Part shown: one piece after another, positions 39,661 to 47,352 of the stretch | Position numbering within the stretch: the stretch's first letter is position 1 | How the letters are laid out: each line of letters opens with the position of its first letter | Source of the DNA: Cylindrospermum stagnale PCC 7417 | GTDB lineage: Bacteria; Cyanobacteriota; Cyanobacteriia; Cyanobacteriales; Nostocaceae | Direction of reading: 5' to 3' | Assembly: GCF_000317535.1 (NCBI RefSeq) | Contig: NC_019757.1 | Location: 4,925,501-4,989,500, forward strand | DNA: 64,000 nt | Translations under genes and position numbers: made by a program | The notes under the pieces: model-generated | What the model saw: only the letters and a program-made list of their open reading frames with translations | Told to the model about the DNA's origin: nothing | Databases searched by the model: none

Positions 39661-41100
39661 TTATTGCTCTTCTGCAAATACCAGGGCATCTCCAGGGCGA
39701 AGCAGAGAAATCACGATAGGAGAGGCGATTATTCCATCTTTACGGGTTCCAGAGCGTTGAGCCGCTACCTCGCAAACATGATCTGGGGTGGGATCAACTG
39801 CCATGATGTGTGCTTGTGATCCATCCAGACAGGGGCCGAGACCGCGCTGCCAAAACCAGGGTGCGCCCCCATCGGAGTAGGGCACAATTCGTTTGGCGTT
39901 CCAGATTTCCGCCACATCAATTAAATCATCGGCATCGCACATCATCTTTTGGCGGACTTGCCAACTTTTCTCAGGCACAAAAGGAAGATAGCGAGCGACT
40001 GACGAAAAGAGATACTGAATCGGATACAGTCCGAAACCTCGATATCCCCCAAAAAGAGTATCAAGGGCACCATAACGCTCTAAAGCTATATCTGCTAGTT
40101 GTTTGATATTTCCTAGGCAGTCACTTCCTGAATCTGCTGTGAGTGCAATTCGGCGTTTACAATACTCAACGAGGTAAGTATTGCCCTGATTCCGAATATC
40201 TGGGTGGAGAACTTCAGCAACCGTTGGCTGTTCCCCGTAGAAAGGTAGGGCAATAACTCGCATTTCACCAATCTGGGTTTCTTCAAAAGGGCGGATTGTC
40301 TGAATATTGTTGAACCCAAGCTGACGCAGCCGAAACGCCATGTCAATTGCTAATACAGATTCTCGCTGAACTTCGGGGACGAAAATTGGCGTGTTAGCAC
40401 CAACTCGCAGCAACGTTCCCAAATCAAAATGATCGGGATGAGAATGGGTGATAAATACTGCGTCGGGTTTGCCCATTTCCTCTAGGCTGAGGGGTTGGTA
40501 GTTTGGCGGATAAACCTCAGATTTGGGCAATAGAAATGGATCGAAGAGGATACTAGAATTGCGATCGCTAATTCGCAAGGTGGAGTGACCAACAAAGGTG
40601 GCATGACCCAGTTGAGGCTTGACGCATAGTTCGTTAACGGGAACCAAGGCGCCATAGTCACTCAAAGCGTTCCATAACTCGCGGGCGATAATCGTAGTCG
40701 GTTCTGTACTTCCTTGTTGCCATTCCCCTAAATACAAAGCCAGATCAGCCAGGAGATCGGGGGATAGCTCTAGGATAACGATACTTTCGTCTATGTTGCG
40801 TTCCAGTTGCAGCGCTACCGGTTTAACGGCTTTGGCGTCGGGATAGAGCCAATCTTCCAAAAGCACACCAGGACGCGCGTATAAATCTGCAAGACCACCC
40901 GGAACCATTGTTGCTGCCAGTAACTCACGGGAATGAGCCACTACATCTGCAAGACCAGATCGTTTTCGGTGTGCTGTGATGCTGGCGCAGTAGCGACGGA
41001 TATTGGTGTCGCATTTTCCGGTTACGGCACTACCAAACTGGGTTTCGTCTTGGTAAATGAGTTGAAATCTAATGCTGCTGCTTAATCTTCGACTTGTCAT
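39661..41100 (-). CDS. Metallo-beta-lactamase fold protein of the RiPP locus
   Basis: 479 residues. The C-terminal two thirds form an UlaG/RomA-like metallo-beta-lactamase domain with THSHPDHFDL (His219, His221, Asp223, His224), preceded by FVGHSTLRI and ILFDPFLLP. The N-terminal 160 residues are a separate helical part with no recognised motif. The start overlaps the LanB stop by four bases (ATGA), so translation is coupled. Substrate unknown; hydrolysis or rearrangement of a modified peptide backbone, or a non-catalytic partner role, are possible. Such proteins are not standard parts of lanthipeptide or thiopeptide pathways. Confidence 0.7.
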   Translation of the reverse strand: MTSRRLSSSIRFQLIYQDETQFGSAVTGKCDTNIRRYCASITAHRKRSGLADVVAHSRELLAATMVPGGLADLYARPGVLLEDWLYPDAKAVKPVALQLERNIDESIVILELSPDLLADLALYLGEWQQGSTEPTTIIARELWNALSDYGALVPVNELCVKPQLGHATFVGHSTLRISDRNSSILFDPFLLPKSEVYPPNYQPLSLEEMGKPDAVFITHSHPDHFDLGTLLRVGANTPIFVPEVQRESVLAIDMAFRLRQLGFNNIQTIRPFEETQIGEMRVIALPFYGEQPTVAEVLHPDIRNQGNTYLVEYCKRRIALTADSGSDCLGNIKQLADIALERYGALDTLFGGYRGFGLYPIQYLFSSVARYLPFVPEKSWQVRQKMMCDADDLIDVAEIWNAKRIVPYSDGGAPWFWQRGLGPCLDGSQAHIMAVDPTPDHVCEVAAQRSGTRKDGIIASPIVISLLRPGDALVFAEEQ

Positions 41101-43421
41101 ATAACTGGGCTATCTCCTCTACGCAATGACCAGCCATGTTCAGTGCGGGCAAATGGTAAGGCCAGTTCTGCCATGTAATGCTGCCCTTTGGAGTCAACTA
41201 ACCAAGGTTGATTGACTAACTCTTCGACAATTAGCGATCGCGTATTTTCCTGCACATCATTTTTGAAAAAGGACTCAAGGGCTAAAGGGCTATCTCGATG
41301 CACAAGCAGTGAAGGCTTGCCCTCTATCTGAAGAAAGAGAAGCATCGGCCAGTTATGTTGAGAAACTAATTGCTGCCACTTTGCAAAGCGCTCAGTTCCG
41401 GGTAATTTGGCGAGTTCTGCTAAGGTTTGACCAGTCAAAACTGTCCGTCGGGGACGGACGATCGCGCCCTTCGGCAGCCGAACACGAGGCGTGAAGCGGG
41501 GTGTAGTCAGTTCCATTGGCATTATTCGTGTAGCAGCGCGAAAGATCGCCCTAGGGCTATCTTGAAAGGTAGTCCAAAGTAACTGCTCACAGATCGGGTC
41601 ACGGGCATTAACCGCAGCTGAGGAAAACCAGAACACTGCTACCGGCTTGGGGTGCGATGGGCTACGCCCCGCCAAAGGCGATCGCAATTTCAAAAAAGGT
41701 AGCTGTGTTTTTTGGTCTAAAAAGATTTCGGCACCAGATAGCGCTGGAGTATCCGCACTCGCACCCCACAACTCCAGGGGAAGAATGCGGAAATTTGGAC
41801 GAGCTAGCACATTTGGGTTTGATTCAAAGGGACTTTGTAATTCGGCTATTTGAATTTGATGTTGAGTTGCTAAACAGTCCAGCCTTTCTTGAAACCAAGA
41901 ATGCAGTAAATCATTTCTATTAAGTAGTGTTTTAAACCGAGCAAAGATTCGCACCGAATCATCACCAATCCCGTGAACTAAGAGTTGGAAAGACTCAAAT
42001 AAACCAGTGAACAAGCAACCGAAAGGAGATGTAAACGCAGACTTTAGGGAATTGCTGCTGGTTTCGAGAACGACTTCCGCTGAATTTTGCGATAGCGATC
42101 GCTCCCACGCCGCCAATCGGGTGACAACTTCGGGATGGCTATCAGCTGAAGTCATTTCCACAACCAAGGTAGATTTGAGATCGCCAAGGGCAATACCCAC
42201 CGCAAATTCCTGTTTCAGCCGCTCACGAAACACCATTCGCAATGCCGAGGCTGGACTGGCATGATTAATCCAGCAGCGCTCATAATCTGCGAGTGTCTGA
42301 AGCAAAACGGTTTGCTGCGCCTGATTAAGGGCTATTTGCCACATATTCCCCAAATCGCAATACAGCACTGGTTCAGGTAGCTGGAAGGATGAAATACCCA
42401 GGGACTGGGCAAGATTTTGAATACAGGTCTTAGCTTGTTGTAGATGATTTGTCAGTGCATCTAGGGAAATTGCCTCAAGTTCTGCCGCGAGAGTATCGCA
42501 AAGGTGATGTAACTCTTGAATAGCACTATTCCAAAGACAGCGATCTGGCGAAATCAGTTTGTCTGCGACAACGACTAAGGCTTCCCAAGGATCTGCAAAT
42601 CGATAGGGTAGGTCAAGTCCGCCTAAAAGCACACCCCCATCGATGAAGAGATGCAGAATATCCTCTAATCCTGATGGATAATTCCAGCGAGGTGAAGCTG
42701 CCACTGTTTTGGTCAGTTGGTCTAATGTACCCAAATCCAGTTTAGTCAGTTCCTCCAGCATGATGTCTACAAGTTCCTGTGATTCGATTTCATGCTGCTC
42801 AACTAACCCGTCTGGAGTGCGCGACCAAAAGCGCCAGGAGTTATCAGCTTGTCGCTTCAAGGTGGGATTCAATCGCCAAGTTGCCCTTTGACGATAAATT
42901 GAGCGTTGAGAGAGCGATCGCAATATTGTTTGAAAAGGACGCAGGTCAGGTGTGAATGAATACTTAGCCTCAGCCGCATCATGCCGCGCCGTCTGGGCAA
43001 ACTCGACTAAACTCACGCCAGCCCATAAGCCATAAGGTGTCGTCCTTCCCACCCCACGAGCCAGGTAACGATACAGTGCCGTCTCCAAATGCCGAATCTT
43101 TTTAGTCCGTTTCCCCTGTGATTGTGGAACTCCCCGCAACACCTCCACAACTAAGGACGGATTAGACAACAGCAGCGCTTTCATAAACCAGGAATCAGCT
43201 GCGGTCATCTGCCAAAGCCGTTGGCGTTCCTCTTCTAGCACCTGCTGATAAGCTGTTGCATATTCCTCCTTGGTGCGATTGTCTTTTGTGTCAATTGCTG
43301 CCAACGCCAAGGTAGCGAGATTCAGATTGCCAAAACTCTGAATCTTCTCAATGGGCCAAGCAGCCGCCCGCAACACGCCAGCAGGGGCAAACTCAAATTG
43401 TTTTTCGGGATGATTACTCAT
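41097..43421 (-). CDS. LanB-type lantibiotic dehydratase, glutamylation domain (split form)
   Basis: 774 residues from ATG 43421 (MSNHPEKQFEFAPAGVLRAA); an earlier start at 43463 would overlap the upstream gene by 50 bases. The N-terminal segment with GRTTPYGLWAGVSLVEF and the central SPFGCLFTGLFESF are typical of Lant_dehydr_N, which uses glutamyl-tRNA to glutamylate Ser/Thr of a precursor. The elimination domain is absent here and is encoded at 57495-58343, the split arrangement known from thiopeptides. LanB proteins lacking elimination domains can also act as peptide aminoacyl-tRNA ligases, which remains an alternative. A GGCTACGCCCC-type repeat is inserted in frame (41654-41685). Confidence 0.8.
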   Translation of the reverse strand: MSNHPEKQFEFAPAGVLRAAAWPIEKIQSFGNLNLATLALAAIDTKDNRTKEEYATAYQQVLEEERQRLWQMTAADSWFMKALLLSNPSLVVEVLRGVPQSQGKRTKKIRHLETALYRYLARGVGRTTPYGLWAGVSLVEFAQTARHDAAEAKYSFTPDLRPFQTILRSLSQRSIYRQRATWRLNPTLKRQADNSWRFWSRTPDGLVEQHEIESQELVDIMLEELTKLDLGTLDQLTKTVAASPRWNYPSGLEDILHLFIDGGVLLGGLDLPYRFADPWEALVVVADKLISPDRCLWNSAIQELHHLCDTLAAELEAISLDALTNHLQQAKTCIQNLAQSLGISSFQLPEPVLYCDLGNMWQIALNQAQQTVLLQTLADYERCWINHASPASALRMVFRERLKQEFAVGIALGDLKSTLVVEMTSADSHPEVVTRLAAWERSLSQNSAEVVLETSSNSLKSAFTSPFGCLFTGLFESFQLLVHGIGDDSVRIFARFKTLLNRNDLLHSWFQERLDCLATQHQIQIAELQSPFESNPNVLARPNFRILPLELWGASADTPALSGAEIFLDQKTQLPFLKLRSPLAGRSPSHPKPVAVFWFSSAAVNARDPICEQLLWTTFQDSPRAIFRAATRIMPMELTTPRFTPRVRLPKGAIVRPRRTVLTGQTLAELAKLPGTERFAKWQQLVSQHNWPMLLFLQIEGKPSLLVHRDSPLALESFFKNDVQENTRSLIVEELVNQPWLVDSKGQHYMAELALPFARTEHGWSLRRGDSPVI

Positions 43422-45180
43422 GGAGATTCGGTCGTGAGCGCGCATATCGAGCTGTAGCCACACGGCGATGATTAGTCAGCATCAGCTTAATCACCCCAGC
43501 GTAATGTTCCCCAATCTTGACTACAGCGGTTAAATCTGCCATCACGGCTGAGTATTCCTCAAGACTCAATCCTGCGTCCCTTAACCATTGCTCTGTGTCT
43601 TGACCATCCTGCAAATCAAACCGCTCTCGAAAGGAGTCAGATGTTGCTTGAATTTCCGCTGCCGAAATTTCCATCCCCAGGCGTTCAGCTTCTTTAATTG
43701 CCAAATAAGCCAGTAGGACTTTTTTATCCATCACTCTTTCGTTCTCACCTAGGTTGGTGAGAATCTGAATATCATCGGCAATTTCCTGGGAATTCGTGAC
43801 TTTTTCTGACTGAACATCAGCCAAATCAGGCTCACCGAGAGAAGTTTCTCCCGTGACAAAATGACGGAGATAGTAAGTTAGTGGGTCTGACGGGAAATCT
43901 TCGGGTGTCTCTGGCCACTGCGGACACTCGAAACGGTGATTGCGGACACAAATTACCTTTTCATAACTACGAACTTCCCCAGCCAGCCAAAAAATTAGCC
44001 CCGGCATTTTTCCCGACATCACATCATCAAGGGCTTGTCCCGCAATGTGGGTAAAGAAGTTGGCTTCAGGATGTTCACCTGGTAAGACGGAAAAATCTTG
44101 TGAGCGAAAATCAATCGCATAGTTTAGGCGTTCTCCATCTCCAGCATGAACTACCAACTGCCAAACAACTTCCTCTTTAGGGAAACTAGCCCAAATGCTC
44201 TGATGTTTAACCTGCTGTTTGAGCCACGATAGCAGCGGCCCGGCTAGAAATATATCCAGTTTTTGTTGTAAAGTCCGCCGCTTTTCAGGTGCGGACAGTC
44301 CTGTGAGCGTGCTGAGATCGATTGGTTCCCAGGGAAACGCCGGAGATGGTTTTTCTCGGACGAAAGGGGATGCTTGTTGATGTTGCTGCGGAAGCTGTCC
44401 AGCCTGGAGTTCAATCACATCACCGGGACGCACCGTTGTTGCACGTTCTGGGGAACCAAGCCGACGTTGCAGCAAGCGCACCGTTTCTTCTGAACTTAAG
44501 GGAAATGCATAGCGGTTTAACCAGGCGTGTCGACCACTAAAGCACAGACCTGAGGCGTAAGGGAACACTAAAGCCGGGTTGCAGGCACAGGCTGCTTCTA
44601 GCCAATTGACCACCCCTTGAGAGTCAAATTTTGCCCCCATGTTGTGAAAATAGCCCATGCTGGCACGCACTACTGGCTGATATTTGGTGGAAATGAGATC
44701 AACAGCACCTTGTTCGCGCGTCAAGCGATCGCCAATTTCCATTGTGACTTCGGCATCTGCCATATGCCAAAATGTACCAGTGGGATCTCGCACCAACAGC
44801 CCAAACTCTGCTTCTTCGTGGTCTGAAGGCGTCGGGAGTAAGTAAGTTTGTCCAAGTGCGATCGCTTCCCAAGGTTGACAAACTGTTACATTTGAGAACC
44901 CCATCTTCTGAAGTTGTTCGATTAGTTGCGGTTCATCCGCAGTCATCACAGGCAATTCACGCTTAAGTTGCTTCAGCGTTTCTAGATGAAAGTGATCGAA
45001 GTGCCCATGAGTAACCACCAAAGCTGTCAATTCTGGCAGTTTGTCTAACTCAAATACACGACCAGGATAGTAAGTTAGTGTGCCTCCGACAAGTGTCTCC
45101 GAGAAGCATGGATCAAGCAAGATACGTTGATCAATAGTTTCGATGTATAAAGCAGCATGACCACAGATAGTGACACGCAT
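43414..45180 (-). CDS. Metallo-beta-lactamase fold protein with TfuA-like helical tail
   Basis: 588 residues. Residues 1-265 are an UlaG-like metallo-beta-lactamase domain with ALVVTHGHFDHFH (His58, His60, Asp62, His63) and MRVTICGHAALYIET at the start. The middle part (about 300-420) is unassigned. The last 90 residues (EAERLGMEISAAEIQ, then EQWLRDAGLSLEEYSAVMAD) resemble the helical C-terminus of the TfuA protein of this locus. First gene of a tightly packed trio with LanB and the second MBL protein. It is divergent from the halogenases across a 666-base region. Confidence 0.65.
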   Translation of the reverse strand: MRVTICGHAALYIETIDQRILLDPCFSETLVGGTLTYYPGRVFELDKLPELTALVVTHGHFDHFHLETLKQLKRELPVMTADEPQLIEQLQKMGFSNVTVCQPWEAIALGQTYLLPTPSDHEEAEFGLLVRDPTGTFWHMADAEVTMEIGDRLTREQGAVDLISTKYQPVVRASMGYFHNMGAKFDSQGVVNWLEAACACNPALVFPYASGLCFSGRHAWLNRYAFPLSSEETVRLLQRRLGSPERATTVRPGDVIELQAGQLPQQHQQASPFVREKPSPAFPWEPIDLSTLTGLSAPEKRRTLQQKLDIFLAGPLLSWLKQQVKHQSIWASFPKEEVVWQLVVHAGDGERLNYAIDFRSQDFSVLPGEHPEANFFTHIAGQALDDVMSGKMPGLIFWLAGEVRSYEKVICVRNHRFECPQWPETPEDFPSDPLTYYLRHFVTGETSLGEPDLADVQSEKVTNSQEIADDIQILTNLGENERVMDKKVLLAYLAIKEAERLGMEISAAEIQATSDSFRERFDLQDGQDTEQWLRDAGLSLEEYSAVMADLTAVVKIGEHYAGVIKLMLTNHRRVATARYARSRPNLHE

Positions 45181-45846
45181 ATAATTTTTTCCCTATCTGG
45201 TACTGTCAGAAAATCCTATCTGATTTGAGCAGTGACAGATAAAAATCTTTAAAGAATTTAAGAAGGATCAACTACTGCTAAGATTGGTAGCAAACAATTT
45301 CTAAATCTAATTATGCTTGCTGACTGGAATACATACCAGTACCGAGACTAGACGGTAACATTCAGGTCTATTTCATTCTCAACAACCGCCTCAGAATAAA
45401 TTCTGAGTCTAAGCTCGACTTTATCCAAAATTAAGAACTTGGTTCTCTTTTATCGGCTAAACCCTAGCTTTTTGGCAAAAACTTTTTCCATGTCACTGAT
45501 TCTCGGTGAAAACGAAAAAGTAAAACTACCGTCCCACAAAGCTTTCAGCGTCAGCTTGAGCGTTGCCAAAAAATGGATAAAGTCGAGCTAAGAGGATGTT
45601 TGAAAAGTATCAAAATTGATCGAGATCCCCCCAACCCCCCTTTCCAAGGGGGGCAATAAATTCTTAAAGTCCCAAGGGGGGCAATAAATTCTTAAAGTCC
45701 CCCTTTTTAAGGGGGATTTAGGGGGATCTACGAGTGTTATATTTATCACCAACAACTTTTCAAACATCCTCTAATAGCACTCATTCGTCTTTAGACGACT
45801 GAACTAAATAGCCCTGCGGTAACATTAGTATTTCTGAGTTATTCAT
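45181..45846. promoter_or_regulatory. Divergent control region between the LanB operon and the halogenase operon
   Basis: 666 bases hold the promoters for both directions. No clear -10/-35 could be fixed. About 182 bases of it are a MITE (separate entry). The DNA next to 45180 is AT-rich. A short palindrome TCGTCTTTAGACGA lies at about 45785-45798, close to the halogenase start, and may be a regulator site. Confidence 0.45.
45591..45772. mobile_element. MITE with perfect 18-bp inverted ends
   Basis: AGAGGATGTTTGAAAAGT (45591-45608) and ACTTTTCAAACATCCTCT (45755-45772) are perfect inverted repeats. The inside holds two copies of the GGGGGGCAATAAATTCTTAAAGTCC type repeat and a CCCCC/GGGGG palindrome. 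182 bases, no coding capacity. No certain target duplication. Confidence 0.75.
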
Positions 45847-47352
45847 GTGGAAAAGACAATACACAATGTCGTAGTTCTCGGTGGCGGTAGTGCTGGATTT
45901 CTCTCTGCCTTGGCGCTGAAAGTCAAGATGCCATCGCTGAACGTAGTTGTAGTTCATTCTAAAACCATTCCCGTTATCGGCGTAGGTGAAGCGACTACTG
46001 CCTGGATACCTTGGTTTCTGCATACGTATCTGGGATTAAATCGGCAGCAATTTTATGAAGAAACACAACCGATTTGGAAGCTAGGAATTAAGTTTATTTG
46101 GGGAAATTCTCATCAGTCTCACTTTAACTATCCTTTCGTAACTCATCTGGCAGATAAACTCAGTGTTTTGGATAAAAGCACTGCTTATTATTGTCTTGAT
46201 TCAACGAGAGAATCTAGTATTTATTCACTGTTGATGGAGCAATATAAATCGCCTTGCTTTCGGAAAGAAAATGGCGATTTTGTCTTTGACGAACGGTTTG
46301 GCTACCATATTGAAAATGCGAGTTTTGTCTCTTATTTAGAAAGAAGAGCCGCAGAATTAGACATTAAGATTATTGATCAACCTGTTGTAAATATTCAAGT
46401 TGCCGAAAATGGCTACATTCACCAACTGAAACTTGATGATGGAACTACCTTGGCTGGTGATTTGTTCGTCGATTGCTCTGGTTTTCGCTCTACGTTACTG
46501 GGAGAAATTCTACAAGAACCCTTTTGCAGTTTCTCTAGCAGCTTGTTCAATGATTCCGCTGTTACAGGGACATGGATGCGAGATGATGTGATCTATCCCT
46601 TTACAACGGCTGAAACGATGCAGGCTGGGTGGTGTTGGCGAATTGATTTGCCGGAGCAAGTCAATCGCGGCTATGTATATTCATCGGCTTTTATTAGTGA
46701 TGATGATGCTTTGGCAGAAATGAAACGCCAGAATCCTCTGATGGGTGATGATCATCATAGCGTTGTCAGGTTCAAGTCAGGACGGCATCAACGATTTTGG
46801 GTGAATAATGTTGTTGGGGTTGGGAATGCTTCAGGTTTTGTCGAACCGTTAGAATCAACAGGACTACACATGATTGGCGAAACCATTAAATGTGTATGCG
46901 ATGTGTTGATTGATTCAGACCAGCAACCAACTCCAGGATTAATTAATCTGGCGAATCAAGCGATCGCCGAAAAGTGGGATGATATTCGTGACTTTTTATC
47001 GATTCACTTTAAGTTCAATCGCCGAGTGACCTCTGATTTCTGGCAACACTGCTGGCAGCAAACTGATATTGGTGAGGCTGAAGCAGTGGTAGACTTTTTT
47101 CAAAACAATGGCCCATCTCCCATTGGTCAACTTCTGCTCCGTAAAAATAGTGTTTTTAAGTATAACGGCTATCTGAACCTGCTTATGGGTCAACAGGTGG
47201 CGACAAAATATCAAGGCAACAATGAGATATTGGATTTAGATAATTGGCGACAAGTCAAAAACTATTTCCTCAAAAATTGTGACAACGCCTTACCAATCCA
47301 TGAGGCGATTCAGGTTGTGAAAGAAAGAAAATGTCAATGGCTGAGTTCATAG
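45847..47352 (+). CDS. Flavin-dependent tryptophan halogenase, stand-alone
   Basis: 501 residues, start GTG 45847. FAD-binding motif VVVLGGGSAGFLSAL at the N-terminus, then GVGEATTAWIP and WKLGIKFIWG with the Lys that carries the hypohalous adduct in PrnA/RebH-type enzymes. VEPLESTGLHMI holds the catalytic Glu. The halogenase signature W-x-W-x-I-P is altered to WCWRIDLP. Requires reduced flavin from a separate reductase, not seen nearby. It overlaps the next gene, so both halogenases are co-translated. Expected target: the C-terminal Trp of the precursor at 56.7-57.05 kb, by inference. Confidence 0.85.
   Translation: MEKTIHNVVVLGGGSAGFLSALALKVKMPSLNVVVVHSKTIPVIGVGEATTAWIPWFLHTYLGLNRQQFYEETQPIWKLGIKFIWGNSHQSHFNYPFVTHLADKLSVLDKSTAYYCLDSTRESSIYSLLMEQYKSPCFRKENGDFVFDERFGYHIENASFVSYLERRAAELDIKIIDQPVVNIQVAENGYIHQLKLDDGTTLAGDLFVDCSGFRSTLLGEILQEPFCSFSSSLFNDSAVTGTWMRDDVIYPFTTAETMQAGWCWRIDLPEQVNRGYVYSSAFISDDDALAEMKRQNPLMGDDHHSVVRFKSGRHQRFWVNNVVGVGNASGFVEPLESTGLHMIGETIKCVCDVLIDSDQQPTPGLINLANQAIAEKWDDIRDFLSIHFKFNRRVTSDFWQHCWQQTDIGEAEAVVDFFQNNGPSPIGQLLLRKNSVFKYNGYLNLLMGQQVATKYQGNNEILDLDNWRQVKNYFLKNCDNALPIHEAIQVVKERKCQWLSS

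Noticed and set aside
39661-41100. MBL-fold protein as a beta-lactamase or resistance enzyme
   Set aside because: The motif order and N-terminal domain fit UlaG-like proteins, and the gene is translationally coupled to LanB.
45781-45846. 21-codon minus-strand frame (MNNSEILMLPQGYLVQSSKDE region) next to the halogenase start as a short peptide gene
   Set aside because: No ribosome-binding site, no leader or core character, and its 3' end lies in a palindromic repeat.
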